Shown here in pieces: positions 35,570-45,285 of a DNA stretch of 64,000 nucleotides. The notes under the pieces were generated by a model that worked only from the letters and a program-made list of their open reading frames with translations, was not told the DNA's origin and ran no database searches. Source of the stretch: Nocardioides palaemonis. Lineage in GTDB: Bacteria > Actinomycetota > Actinomycetes > Propionibacteriales > Nocardioidaceae. Numbering within the stretch: the first letter of the stretch is position 1; each line of letters starts with the position of its first letter. Both the position numbers and the translations under genes were made by a program. Location: contig NZ_JAGVQR010000004.1 of NCBI RefSeq assembly GCF_018275325.1, forward strand, positions 186,001 through 250,000. The letters run 5' to 3'.

Positions 35570-38030
35570 GCCTGGGCCCCTTCCGTGCTGTCGGGTCCGG
35601 GTTCGGACTCGTCGAAGTGAGGCATCGCCGCCTCGGGAGTCGGTGCGGCCTCGTCGCCGGCGTGGATGGCGCGCCAGACCCGCTCGGGCGTGCACGGCAT
35701 CTGGATGTCGGAGACGCCGAGGTGGCGCACCGCGTCGACCACCGCGTTGACCACGGCCGGGGTCGAGGCGATGGTGCCCGCCTCGCCGACGCCCTTGGTG
35801 CCGAGCGAGTTGGTCGTGCAGATGCTCGGGTCGTCGGTGTGGACCACGTCGAAGGAGATCGTGTCGGCCGCCGTCGGCAGGAGGTAGTCGACGAACGAGC
35901 CGCTGACGAGCGTGCCCGACTCGTCGTGCACCGCCTCCTCCCACAGCGCCTGCGCGATGCCCTGCACGAGCCCGCCGTGGACCTGCCCGGCGACGATCAG
36001 CGGGTTGATGATCGTGCCGATGTCGTCGCAGCAGGTGTACTTGCGCATCTTCACCTGACCGGTCTCGGTGTCGACCTCCATCGCGCACAGGTGGGTGCCG
36101 TGCGGGTAGTTGAAGTTCACCGGGTCGTAGGTCGCGTCGGCGTCGAGGTTGAGCTCCATCCCCTCCGGGTAGTTGTGCCCGGCGAACGCCGCCGTCGCGA
36201 GCTCCTGGATCGCGGTGCCCTGGTCGGTGCCGCGGACGGTGAAGCGGCCGCCGGAGTACTCCAGGTCGTCCTCGCTGGCCTCCAGCAGGTGGGCGGCGAG
36301 GACCTTGGCCTTGTCGATCACCTTGTCGACCGCTCGCACCAGCGCCTCACCACCGACGACCAGGGAGCGCGAGCCGTAGGTGTCGAGCCCCTTGGGTGCG
36401 GTCTGGGTGTCGCCGTGCAGCACCTCGACGTCCTCGAACGGGACGCCGAGCCGGTCGGCGACGATCTGGCTGAACGCCGTCTCGTGGCCCTGTCCGTGGG
36501 CGCTGGCCCCGGTCACCACCTCGACCTTGCCGAGCGGCGTGAGGCGCACGCTCGCGTGCTCCCAGCCACCGGCGCCGTAGTCGAGGCTGCCGAGCACCCG
36601 GCTCGGCGCGAGGCCGCACATCTCGGTGAAGGTCGAGACGCCGATCCCGAGCTGGACCCGGTCACCGCGCTCGCGGCGCTCCTTCTGCTCGGCCCGCAGC
36701 GCGTCGTAGCCGAAGGACTCCTTCGCCTTGGCGGTCGCCGCCTCGTAGTTGCCGGTGTCGTACTCCAGGCCGGCGACGGTCGTGAACGGGAACTCCTCGT
36801 GGGTGATCCAGTTCCGCTCACGGATCTCGAGCGGGTCCACGCCGACCTCGGCGGCGAGCTCGTCCATCATCCGCTCGATGGCGTAGGTCGCCTCGGGCCG
36901 CCCGGCGCCGCGGTAGGCGTCGGTGAAGGTGGTGTTGGTGAGCACCGTCTGGCACTCGAAGCGGTAGGCCGGGAACTTGTAGATCGCGTTGAACATGAAC
37001 GCACCGAGCACCGGGACGCCGCCGCCGACGATGGCGATGTAGGCGCCGAGGTCGGCGTCGAGGTGCACCTTGAAGCCCGTGACCTTGCCGTCCTTGTCGG
37101 CGCTGAGCGTGAGCGTCTGGACCTGGTCACGGCCGTGGTGGGCCGCCATCAGGCTCTCGCTGCGGGTCTCGGTGTACTTCACCGGCTTCATCAGCCGGCG
37201 CGCCACCGCCCACGCGATCCACTCCTCGGGCGTGGTCTGCAGCTTGCCGCCGAACCCGCCACCCACGTCGGGGGCGATCACCCGGATCTTCGACTCGGGC
37301 ACCCCGGTGGTCGCGGCCAGCGCGAAGCGCAGGATGTGCGGGATCTGGGTCGCCGACCACATCGTCATCTGCTCGCCGGTCGGGTCGACGACGACGCTGC
37401 GCGGCTCCATGAACGCCGGGATCAGCCGCTGCTGGCGGAACTCGCGCTCGATCACGATCCCGTCGGAGCGGGCCGCCTCGATGGCCGCCTCCACGTCGCT
37501 GCCGGTGCCGGCCTCGGCGGAGTCGAACACCCACAGGGCGGACTTGTTGGTGCCGAGGTCGGGGTGGGCGAGGACCTGGTCCTCGAGCGCCTTCTTGATG
37601 CCGATGACGGCCGGCTGCTCCTCGTACTCCACGTCGACGAGCTCGGCGGCGTCGCGCGCCTCGGCCGCGCTGCGGGCGACGACGACGGCCACGATCTCGC
37701 CGGCGAAGGCGACCCGGTCGGCCGGCATGGGCGAGTGGCCCGGCGTCTTCTGGTCGGGCGTGATCGGCCACGCGTTGATGCACGCGCCGAGCTCCTCGCC
37801 GAAGTCCTTGCCGCTGAGCACGGCGACGACGTTGGGCGCGGCCTTCGCCGCCTCGACGTCGATCGACGTGATGGTGGCGTGGGCGAACGGGCTGCGCACC
37901 ATCGCGAGGTGCAGCATCCCGGGCAGGGTGATGTTGTCGGTCCAGCGGGTGCGACCGGTGATCAGCCGCTGGTCCTCCTTGCGACGGCGGTCGCGGCCGA
38001 TCTCGGCGGCCGGACGTTCCTGGGTGGCGG

Positions 38031-38034
<4 letters not shown>
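35566..38034 (-). CDS. coxL: Molybdopterin-binding large subunit, form-II CO-dehydrogenase-like (CoxL)
   Basis: 822 residues, the usual large-subunit length. Start GTG 38034 overlaps the coxS stop by 4 bp and gives (V)[26 protein letters not shown], the normal N-terminus. Molybdopterin motifs: DVGGGFGGK, the active-site loop AYRGAGR (about 373-379), and [21 protein letters not shown] near the end with the conserved catalytic Glu. AYRGAGR marks form-II enzymes; true aerobic CO dehydrogenases (form I) carry AYxCSFR. Form-II substrates are uncertain (aldehydes, aromatics, purines or weak CO oxidation). Here an aldehyde made by the neighbouring alcohol dehydrogenases is a reasonable guess, no more. 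Confidence 0.9.
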
Positions 38035-38501
<467 letters not shown>

Positions 38502-38586
38502 CTAGCGCCTCCGGGCGTGTGTGAGGTGTGTCACTCCTACCCGGACGGTAGGTCGCGCTGGTTGGTCGATGGTTGGGGGCAGCGGA

Positions 38587-38625
38587 GCGGTGGTGCGCAC
38601 GGCCCTGCCCGCCGCGCACCACCGC
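38587..38625 (-). terminator. Hairpin after the ScyD-like gene
   Basis: Perfect 12-bp arms GCGGTGGTGCGC (38587-38598) and complement (38614-38625), 15-nt loop, 14 bp beyond the stop of the ScyD-like gene and upstream of coxS. It probably isolates the cox operon from that gene. Confidence 0.7.
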
Positions 38626-38639
38626 GCCGCCTCCCCGGA

Positions 38640-39701
38640 TCAGTAGGCGAGCACCCTGCCCCTCGGCCCGTCGGCGAGGACGTTGGCCGACACCAGCACC
38701 TGGCCGTCGACCCACTCGACCGCGGCCGGCATCTTCACCGTGGCGAACGGCTTCGCGGTGTCGCTCCCGCGGCGGACCCGCGAGACCTGGCCGCCGAACA
38801 GCTGGGCGACGTAGACGTCGCCGTTGCGCGCGACCGCGACGCCGGTGGCCCCGGCGAACCCGGAGGCGACGGTGCGGACCTTCCCGCTGCTGGCCCTGAC
38901 CTTGACGACCATGCCGTTGGCGCCCGCGCTGCCGTCCTCGGGGCCGCCCGGGAGCAGGCTGACGTAGAGCCAGCCGCCCCTGACCTCGACGTCGGTCGGC
39001 ACCGGCTCGAAGGCGTACGCGTGCCCGACCGTGCAGGCCGGGAGACCGTTGGCCGTGGCGGCGTCTGCGGTGATCACCACCGGGACGGCGGGCAGCACCG
39101 CGACGGTGGAGACCTTGCCGCGCGGGCTGACCGCCAGGATCGCGTTGGCGGCGGCGTCGGCGACGTAGGTCGTCCCCCGCCGGACGGCCGTGCCGTAGGG
39201 GTGCGAGTCCACGAGCCCGGTGTAGGCCGCCGGGACCTCCGCCGGGACCTGCGCCAGGCAGGCCGGGTCGAGGTCGGTGAAGCCGTAGGCCTGGTCGGCG
39301 TCGGGGTTCTGCGTCTTCTCGTAGCGGTAGAGGTCGGCCACCTCGGTCGGGCTGCCGCCGGGCTGCATCGACCAGAGGGCGGCGTGCTTCTTCGCGGTCG
39401 TGGCGAAGCGGACCAGGCCGCCACCCACCGACACGGCGCCGAGCTCGGTCTTCTTCGGCGCCGCGAAGACGACCTCCGGGCGGCCCCCGGGCGGCACGGC
39501 GGTGAGCAGGCCGGCGAAGTTCTGGCTGACGTAGGCGGTGCCGTCGCGCGCCACCGCCATGCTGAGCGGCGAGACCAGCTTCCTCGCCACCGTCGTGGGG
39601 TCCGTCGCCGGTGCGGCGCCGGACGGGGCGGGGGCGACGAGCAGTCCCCCCGCGATCACGGAGGCGACCGCTGCGGCCACCCCGGTACGTGTCCTGGTCA
39701 T
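38640..39701 (-). CDS. Secreted ScyD/ScyE-family beta-propeller protein
   Basis: 353 residues. Clear signal peptide 1-29 (RTRTGVAAAVASVIAGGLLV, cleavage near SGAAPA). The rest is a run of NHL-like blades: SPLSMAVARDGTAYVSQNFAGLLTAV (in parts), VSPRGKVSTV, GFAGATGVAVARNGDVYVAQLFGGQVSRV. It matches the ScyD/ScyE family first named from scytonemin loci; actinobacterial members have no known role. Extracellular location expected. Start ATG with GAGGAG. Flanked by a terminator hairpin downstream. No operon partner seen. Confidence 0.85.
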   Translation of the reverse strand: MTRTRTGVAAAVASVIAGGLLVAPAPSGAAPATDPTTVARKLVSPLSMAVARDGTAYVSQNFAGLLTAVPPGGRPEVVFAAPKKTELGAVSVGGGLVRFATTAKKHAALWSMQPGGSPTEVADLYRYEKTQNPDADQAYGFTDLDPACLAQVPAEVPAAYTGLVDSHPYGTAVRRGTTYVADAAANAILAVSPRGKVSTVAVLPAVPVVITADAATANGLPACTVGHAYAFEPVPTDVEVRGGWLYVSLLPGGPEDGSAGANGMVVKVRASSGKVRTVASGFAGATGVAVARNGDVYVAQLFGGQVSRVRRGSDTAKPFATVKMPAAVEWVDGQVLVSANVLADGPRGRVLAY

Positions 39702-39831
39702 GCGTGCTCCTCGGACGTGGCCGCGCCTCCTCCCCGGCGCAGCGCGCTCCTACCGAGAGTCCTCCCGCGCGGCCGGTCGCGCCAGACCGGACCGGGATCG
39801 CCACGGATTTACCCCGTTTGTGCCCCGGGCC

Positions 39832-41055
39832 TCAGCGGGCGCTGGCGAGCTTGCCCTTGAGCAGGGGCCGCACGGGGTGGTGCACGGGGATCGCGGCGAG
39901 GCAGGCCTCGACCACCGCCGTGTCGTAGGGGGCGAGGTCGCTGTAGCGCAGCACCGCGTCCGGGTCGGGGTCGGCCAGCAGCGCCTCGCGCACGCTGACC
40001 GCGAGGTAGTCGCCCATCTGCACGAGGGCCGGCGAGTCCGTCCCCGGCAGCAGGTCGCCGCCGTACGCCCGGACCGCCGCGCGTACCTCGCCACGGCGCA
40101 GCAGCCGCTGCACCTCCTCGACGTCGGTGGTGACCGGGAGGGTCAGCCGGTAGGGGCGCGAGGACAGCTGGCCGGCGAGGGCCGAGCGCAGGTGGGACAC
40201 CTCCGCCTTCAACGTCGAGGTGGTCACCGCCGCGTCGCCGTAGAGGAGGGCGTGGAGGTGCTCGACCGACAGGCCGCCCGGGTGCAGGGCGAGCAGCGCG
40301 AGGATCTCGGTCTGGCGACGGTTGAGCAGCAGCCGCTGGCCGTCGAGCCAGACCTCCGCGGTCCCGAGCAGGCTGAGCGTCAGGCCGGGCTCGGCGGGCG
40401 CCGTCGCCCCGTCGCTCCAGGCGCGCCGGTCGTCGGGCAGCGCACCCTCGATCAGGCGGGCCATCACGCGCGCGGTCGCCAGCCCGATCGGGTGGGTGCG
40501 GTCCCAGGTGGTCGACAGGTCGATCACCCCGAGGCTGCGGCCGGTGACCGGGTCGAAGACCGGAGCCGCCCAGCACACCCAGTTGTGGACGACCTCGGCG
40601 TAGTGCTCGGCGCTGAAGACCATGGAGGGCTTCGCGGTGCGTCCGGCGATGGCGAGCGCGTTGGTGCCGACGCTGCGCTCGTCCCACCGACCGCCCGGCA
40701 CGAAGTTCACCGTCTCGGCCTTGCGACGCATCACCCGGCCGCCGTAGGTCCACAGGATGCGGGTCTGCTCGTCGGTGACCGCGATGACCAGGTCGCCGTC
40801 CTCCGCGGTCCGGCGCAGCTCGTCCTGGACCCGCGACACCGCCGCCTGCAGCGGCGAGGCGTTCCAGTACTCCGCGGTGTCGCCCTCGTCGGCGAGCGGC
40901 GCCTCGGTCACAGCCGGCGACACCACCCCCGAGAGCTGCCAGCTGCGCAGGATCTCCGGGCGGACCGGCTGCGCGCCCTCGTCGCCGTCGGAGACGAACC
41001 TCGTCCAGGCGCGCACCGCGTCGACGCGGCGTGCGTGCAGCTCCTCGCTCGGCAT
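39832..41055 (-). CDS. GAF-domain regulator with C-terminal winged helix, next to the mycofactocin genes
   Basis: 407 residues. The N-terminus (RPEILRSWQLSGV) and GAF domain (ELRRTAEDGDLVIAVTDEQTRILWTYGG, WDERSVGTNALA, HYAEVVHNWVCWAAPVFDP, SLGVIDLST) match AcoR/MimR-type activators of alcohol and ketone catabolism, but there is no AAA+ sigma-54 domain and no Fis helix. Instead residues about 225-300 form a SARP-like winged helix: LSLLGTAEVWLDGQRLLLNRRQTEILALLALHP (in parts) with LSVEHLHALLYGD. It probably senses an alcohol or aldehyde and controls mft or dehydrogenase genes. GGAG before the ATG. 88 bp downstream of mftF. Confidence 0.85.
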   Translation of the reverse strand: MPSEELHARRVDAVRAWTRFVSDGDEGAQPVRPEILRSWQLSGVVSPAVTEAPLADEGDTAEYWNASPLQAAVSRVQDELRRTAEDGDLVIAVTDEQTRILWTYGGRVMRRKAETVNFVPGGRWDERSVGTNALAIAGRTAKPSMVFSAEHYAEVVHNWVCWAAPVFDPVTGRSLGVIDLSTTWDRTHPIGLATARVMARLIEGALPDDRRAWSDGATAPAEPGLTLSLLGTAEVWLDGQRLLLNRRQTEILALLALHPGGLSVEHLHALLYGDAAVTTSTLKAEVSHLRSALAGQLSSRPYRLTLPVTTDVEEVQRLLRRGEVRAAVRAYGGDLLPGTDSPALVQMGDYLAVSVREALLADPDPDAVLRYSDLAPYDTAVVEACLAAIPVHHPVRPLLKGKLASAR

Positions 41056-41143
41056 GGCGGCTCCCCTGTGGTCGCGGCCAACCTAACTCGACTGTGACGC
41101 TCGCAACAGGGAATCCGGACCAGTGGACCAGCCGGACCGACCG

Positions 41144-42625
41144 TCAGCGGCGGGTGGGCGCCGCCCGTCGCGTCCACGGGCGACGCAGCAGCCGCACCAG
41201 AGCCTCGTGGCCGCGCAGCTGCGGCACCAGCGCGGCGACCGACCGTCCGGTCCACGCCCCCCACCACAGCCCGGCCCCGTAGGCGAGGTCGTCGGCGCGG
41301 TGCACCAGGACGTACGCCACCGGGCCGAGGTCGGTCGTCACCCGGCGGCGGTCGGCCAGCCCCTCGGCGACGGCCGCGACGACGACCGCGCGCCGGGCCC
41401 GTCGCGACACCGCGGCAGCGGCGAGCGCGAGCGGCCAGTAGTGCCGCTCGAGCGCGGACGCGGTCTGCCAGGCGGTGGCGACGGCCCCCTCGAGGGTCAG
41501 CACCGCGGCCGCCCGCAGCGGCCGCTCGCTGCGCTCGAGCCGCCGGGCCGTGCCGAGGGTCGCCAGCACGCAGGCCGCGCCCCCGAGCGGCAGCGACCAC
41601 CGGCGCTGGGCCAGCACGGACACTGCCAGCGCCGCGGTCCACGGCGTGAGCACCAGCGGTGCCACCGCCCCGGGGTGGCGGGCGGCCAGCGGAGCCGCCG
41701 ACGTCCCGTAGAAGGCCTTGCGTCCCAGCCACTCGGTCCAGCGGGTGCGGTGGTCGTGGCGCACGGTCGCCGCGGGCTCGTAGCGCAGCCGCCACCCGGC
41801 GTCGAGCAGCCGCCAGACGAGGTCGACGTCCTCGCCGCACTGCAGGTCCGGGTCGAAGCCGTCGCCGAGGGCGGCGACCCGGGCCACGACGCAGGCGCTC
41901 GGCACGTAGGACACCCGGCCGTGGACGCGCACGGACGCGGGGCGCGGGCCCAGGTCGAGGGAGGACCGCGCCTGCTCGTAGCGCTCCAGCCAGCCGGTGG
42001 GAGCGCTCGCGGCGCCGAGGACCCGCGGCGCGGCGAGCGCGACCGCCGGGTCGTCGAGGTGTCGTCGCAGGGTGCCGAGCCACCCGGGGTCGGGCACCAC
42101 GTCGGAGTCGCAGAAGGCGACGTGGGCCGTGCGGGCGCGGGCCAGCCCGGTGTTGCGGGCGGCCGCCGGCCCGCGGCTGGTCCGGTGGCGCTCCAGGGTC
42201 GCGCCGTGGGCGGCGGCCACCGCCGCGACGCCCGCGTGGTCGAGCGAGCCGTCGTCCACGACCACCACCGGCACCGTGGCGGGGACGGCGGCGAGCAGGC
42301 GCGCCAGCCCCGCCGCCCGGTCGCGCACCGGCACGACGAGCGTGACGTCGCGGACCTCGGCGTCCGCGACGGGCGGGTCCGGCCACCACGGGTCGGCCAG
42401 CCCCCGGTCGAGCAGGCGGCGGCCGAGCACCCGGGTCGCGTCGGAGTCCGAGGCCACCAGCGGCAGCCGGGCCACGACCGCCGCGGCCGACCCGGACAGG
42501 TGCAGCACCGTGCCGGAGCCGCCCATCAGCGTGCGTCCGTCGTCGCAGACGTGGGTGTCGGGGGCGAGGACGAGGCCGTGGTCGTCCGGGAGGATCTCGT
42601 CGCCGGGCTCCGGCACCGGTCTCAC
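41144..42625 (-). CDS. mftF: Mycofactocin glycosyltransferase MftF
   Basis: 493 residues. After an N-terminal region with LMGGSGTVLHLSG, shared with MftF proteins, a GT-A family-2 fold occupies about 90-300: VTLVVPVRDRAAGLARLL, VVVVDDGSLDHAG, RGPAAARNTGLARA, the DxD metal site in FCDSDVVPDPGWL, and QCGEDVDLVWRLL. C-terminal hydrophobic helices follow (about 320-400). In mycobacteria MftF adds a beta-1,4-glucose chain to the mycofactocin core (family knowledge). GTG start overlaps the mftE stop by 4 bp. Last gene of mftA-B-C-E-F. Confidence 0.93.
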   Translation of the reverse strand: MRPVPEPGDEILPDDHGLVLAPDTHVCDDGRTLMGGSGTVLHLSGSAAAVVARLPLVASDSDATRVLGRRLLDRGLADPWWPDPPVADAEVRDVTLVVPVRDRAAGLARLLAAVPATVPVVVVDDGSLDHAGVAAVAAAHGATLERHRTSRGPAAARNTGLARARTAHVAFCDSDVVPDPGWLGTLRRHLDDPAVALAAPRVLGAASAPTGWLERYEQARSSLDLGPRPASVRVHGRVSYVPSACVVARVAALGDGFDPDLQCGEDVDLVWRLLDAGWRLRYEPAATVRHDHRTRWTEWLGRKAFYGTSAAPLAARHPGAVAPLVLTPWTAALAVSVLAQRRWSLPLGGAACVLATLGTARRLERSERPLRAAAVLTLEGAVATAWQTASALERHYWPLALAAAAVSRRARRAVVVAAVAEGLADRRRVTTDLGPVAYVLVHRADDLAYGAGLWWGAWTGRSVAALVPQLRGHEALVRLLRRPWTRRAAPTRR

Positions 42626-43380
42626 GCGGGCGCCCCCGCCCGGACGCCCAGCCGGCCACGCTCGTCCACGTCGAGCGCGCGGAGCTCGGCGTCGAGGCGG
42701 TCCACGAGGCCGTCGAGGAGGGTCCGGCCGAGCTCGGGGCTCGCGTCCGTCGGGTCACCGAGCACCCCGGAGCCCGACACGGCTCGCACGCCCTCCGAGC
42801 GCAGCCGCGGCATCAGGTCCGCCACCGGCCGGGTCTCCCCCGGTGCCAGCAGGTCGGTCCGCACCAGGCCGGGCGCCATCGCCAGCAGCAGCGAGGTCTC
42901 GGTCCGGCCGGCGTGCGCGTCGCCGTCGGGCACGACGCACGCCGTCCACGCGACCGGCCGGCCCTCGTCGCGCAGCGTCGCGACCGCTGACGTCAGTGGG
43001 CGGAGGTTGCCCCCGTGCCCGTTGACGAAGATCACCCCTCGCGCCCACGTGCACGCCGAGCGGCCGAGCTCGACCAGCACCAGCCGCAGCGCCTCCTGCC
43101 CGATCGACACGGTGCCGGGGAAGTCCTGGTGCTCACCGCTGGACCCGTAGGCGACGGCGGGCGCGACCAGGACCCGGTCGCCGTCGGCCACCCGGCGGGC
43201 GGCGGCCTCGAGCGCGACCCGGGTGGCGACGACGGTGTCGACGCACAGCGGCAGGCCGGGCCCGTGCTGCTCCAGCGACCCCACCGGCACCAGGACGAGG
43301 ACGTCCGCCGGGCCGTCGAGCTCGGGCCAGCGGCGATCGCCGAGCCGGGGCCCCGCCGTGGCGGCCGCCCGCACGGTCAC
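42622..43380 (-). CDS. mftE: Mycofactocin creatininase-family peptidase MftE
   Basis: 252 residues. Creatininase fold: LVLVPVGSLEQHGPGLPLCVDT carries the metal-ligand Glu and His and Asp, then APAVAYGSSGEHQDFPGTVSIG, VIFVNGHGGN and DAHAGRTETSLLLAM, all typical. MftE cuts the MftC-modified MftA precursor to release the Val-Tyr-derived moiety (family knowledge). GTG start overlapping the mftC stop by 4 bp. Confidence 0.93.
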   Translation of the reverse strand: MTVRAAATAGPRLGDRRWPELDGPADVLVLVPVGSLEQHGPGLPLCVDTVVATRVALEAAARRVADGDRVLVAPAVAYGSSGEHQDFPGTVSIGQEALRLVLVELGRSACTWARGVIFVNGHGGNLRPLTSAVATLRDEGRPVAWTACVVPDGDAHAGRTETSLLLAMAPGLVRTDLLAPGETRPVADLMPRLRSEGVRAVSGSGVLGDPTDASPELGRTLLDGLVDRLDAELRALDVDERGRLGVRAGAPA

Positions 43381-44621
43381 CCCAGGGTCCGGGCGGGCGC
43401 CAGCGGGTCCTGGTCGCACGCCGACGGCGGCCGGGTCCGGGTGGGTGACAGGGTGAGCGGGACCGGCGCGTGGCGTACGGGCCCGGGGTGGGAGTGGTCG
43501 CCGCTCGGGGCCGGCCGCGACCCGACGACCTCGAGCGCCTCGGCCGCGTTGCCGCGCACGCACTCCGGGTCCGGGCCGTCGAGCGGCAGGCCGGTGAAGA
43601 ACTTCGCCGCCATGCACCCGCCGCGACAGGCGTCGTAGGCCGAGCAGCGCGTGCACGCACCGCCCGTCTGCGGCGTGCGGAGGTCGAGGAACAGCTCGCT
43701 GTCGCGCCACACGCCCTCGAACCCACCGTCCCCGCGCACGTTGCCGGCACGGAAGCGGTCGTGGATCGCGAACGGACAGGCGTAGACGTCGCCGACCGGG
43801 TCGACCAGGCACACCACCCGCCCGGCGCCGCACAGGTTGAGGCCGGGCAGGGCCTCGCCGAAGGCAGACAGGTGGAAGAAGGAGTCGCCGGTCAGGACGC
43901 CCTCGCCGTGGGCCACCAGCCAGTCGTAGATCACGCGCTGCTGCTCGGCCGTCGGGTGCAGCTCGGACCACACGTCGGCGCCGCGGCCCGACGGGCGCAG
44001 CCGGGTGAGCCGGAGGCGCGCGCCGTGGTCGTCGGCGATCTGCTTGAACCGGTCGAGCTGCGAGACGTTCTCGCGGGTGCAGACCACCGACACCTTCACG
44101 TCCTCCATGCCGGCGTCGCGCAGGTGCGCCAACGCCCGGAGGGCCGCGTCGTAGGTGCCGCGGCCACGGACCCGGTCGTTGACCTCGGCGGTCGCCCCGT
44201 CGAGCGACACCTGCACGTCGACGTAGGGCGTCGCGGCGAGCCGGCGGGCCCGCTCGGCGGTGATCCGGAACCCGTTGGTCGAGAACTTCACGCCGACGTG
44301 GTGCTCGACGGCGTGGTCGAGGAGCTCCCAGAAGTCGGGACGCACGGTGGGCTCCCCGCCGCCGATGTTGACGTAGAACACCTGCATCCGCTCGAAGGTC
44401 TCGATGAGCTGCTTGCACTCCCCGGTCGTCAGCTCGCGCGGGTCCCGCCTGCCCGAGGAGCTCAGGCAGTGCACGCACGCCAGGTTGCACGCGTAGGTCA
44501 GCTCCCAGGTCAGGCAGATGGGTGCGTCGAGGCCCAGCTCGAACTGCTCGACGAGCCGACCGGCCTCGGGCCGGGCCGCCCCGGGTGCCGGTGCTGGTGG
44601 CGCTGGGGTGGTCAGGGTCAT
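43377..44621 (-). CDS. mftC: Mycofactocin radical SAM maturase MftC
   Basis: 414 residues. The radical SAM cluster motif Cys45-x3-Cys49-x2-Cys52 (YACNLACVHC) is followed by the GGEPTVRPDF SAM motif. The C-terminal SPASM region has GAGRVVCLVDPVGDVYACPFAIH and CTRCSAYDACRGGCMAA, giving the ligands of two auxiliary clusters. It decarboxylates and cross-links the C-terminal Val-Tyr of MftA. The last 45 residues are Pro/Arg-rich and not conserved. ATG start overlaps the mftB stop (ATGA). Confidence 0.96.
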   Translation of the reverse strand: MTLTTPAPPAPAPGAARPEAGRLVEQFELGLDAPICLTWELTYACNLACVHCLSSSGRRDPRELTTGECKQLIETFERMQVFYVNIGGGEPTVRPDFWELLDHAVEHHVGVKFSTNGFRITAERARRLAATPYVDVQVSLDGATAEVNDRVRGRGTYDAALRALAHLRDAGMEDVKVSVVCTRENVSQLDRFKQIADDHGARLRLTRLRPSGRGADVWSELHPTAEQQRVIYDWLVAHGEGVLTGDSFFHLSAFGEALPGLNLCGAGRVVCLVDPVGDVYACPFAIHDRFRAGNVRGDGGFEGVWRDSELFLDLRTPQTGGACTRCSAYDACRGGCMAAKFFTGLPLDGPDPECVRGNAAEALEVVGSRPAPSGDHSHPGPVRHAPVPLTLSPTRTRPPSACDQDPLAPARTLG

Positions 44622-44902
44622 GCGGCACGCTCCTGGATGATGTGGGTGCGGGCGAGTCCCTCGAGCGCGGCGACGTAGGCCGCCCGCGACCCACCGGTCA
44701 CTCCCGCCCGGTCGAGGGCCGACGCCACGTCGGGGCACTCGCCCAGCAGGCGCACGACGTCGACCAGCGTCGGGGTCTTGAGGAAGCTCAGCCGGCGGGT
44801 GTCGAAGTCGTAGGCGAGGGCGCCGAAGGGTTCCGGCCTCAGGGCCACGGAGGGGCTGAGGACGTACGCCCGTCCGGTGAACCCCGTCGGCTCAGTAGAC
44901 AC
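44618..44902 (-). CDS. mftB: Mycofactocin peptide chaperone MftB
   Basis: 94 residues. PqqD/RiPP-recognition-element fold: YVLSPSVALRPEPFGALAYDF then RRLSFLKTPTLVDVVRLLGE, a strong MftB pattern. It binds the MftA leader and presents the tail to MftC. The GTG start at 44902 lies inside mftA, so the genes overlap by 11 bp and are translationally coupled in a different frame. Confidence 0.93.
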   Translation of the reverse strand: MSTEPTGFTGRAYVLSPSVALRPEPFGALAYDFDTRRLSFLKTPTLVDVVRLLGECPDVASALDRAGVTGGSRAAYVAALEGLARTHIIQERAA

Positions 44903-44999
44903 CGCACATGCCGTCGATCGAGACCTCCTCGACCAGCTCCTCGGCGAGCTGGGCGGCGTCGTCCTGCGACGTGTCCTGGGTGGGCTGCGGGTCGGTCAT
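44892..44999 (-). CDS. mftA: Mycofactocin precursor peptide MftA
   Basis: A 35-residue ORF, easily missed because of its size. It begins MTDPQPTQD, has an acidic helical leader with LAEELVEEVS, and ends in the diagnostic IDGMCGVY. The last two residues, Val-Tyr, become the redox cofactor after MftC, MftE and MftD action. Its stop lies inside mftB (11-bp overlap), and mftC and mftE follow at once, so the identification is firm. The gene heads the minus-strand unit; a -10-like TAGCGT is at 45066-45071, giving a leader of about 60 nt. Confidence 0.95.
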   Translation of the reverse strand: MTDPQPTQDTSQDDAAQLAEELVEEVSIDGMCGVY

Positions 45000-45065
45000 G
45001 GCTGGCTCCCTCGGTGCGCGGGCGGGCGTACCGGCGCTCGTCGCCGGACACCTCGGACGACGTCC

Positions 45066-45071
45066 ACGCTA
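45066..45071 (-). promoter_or_regulatory. Candidate -10 element of the mftA-B-C-E-F operon
   Basis: TAGCGT on the minus strand, 66 bp before the mftA start. The centre of the imperfect palindrome at 45117-45134 would be near -66 from the assumed start point. The same hexamer precedes the methanol-dehydrogenase-type gene and mftD. Transcription start sites are assumed, not observed. Confidence 0.45.
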
Positions 45072-45116
45072 GGAACGCCGCGCACCCCGGCGACACCGCT
45101 CGGTGGGGCGGTGCCC

Positions 45117-45134
45117 CCTGTCGGATCGGGCAGG
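45117..45134. promoter_or_regulatory. Imperfect palindrome between mftA and the methanol-dehydrogenase-type gene
   Basis: CCTGTCGGATCGGGCAGG, two mismatches from a perfect palindrome, with half-site TCGGGCAGG identical to that at 53701-53722. It sits in the 286-bp divergent gap and could serve both promoters. A further half-site-like ACCTGTCGGC is at 45171-45180. Confidence 0.6.
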
Positions 45135-45196
45135 TGCCACGCCCACCCGGCGGCCTGTTTTGCGATCCCCACCTGTCGGCGGCGCGCCGGCGCTCC

Positions 45197-45202
45197 TAGC
45201 GT
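45197..45202 (+). promoter_or_regulatory. Candidate -10 element of the methanol-dehydrogenase-type gene
   Basis: TAGCGT, about 83 bp before the start codon, in the same gap as the shared palindrome. It leaves an untranslated leader containing GGAAGG as ribosome site. Confidence 0.4.
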
Positions 45203-45285
45203 CCGAGCAACGGTCCGCCACCGGGTCCGGGTCCGCGACGTCGGCCGGTCCACGGGCGGCCATCCTCCGACGGAAGGGTCCCACG

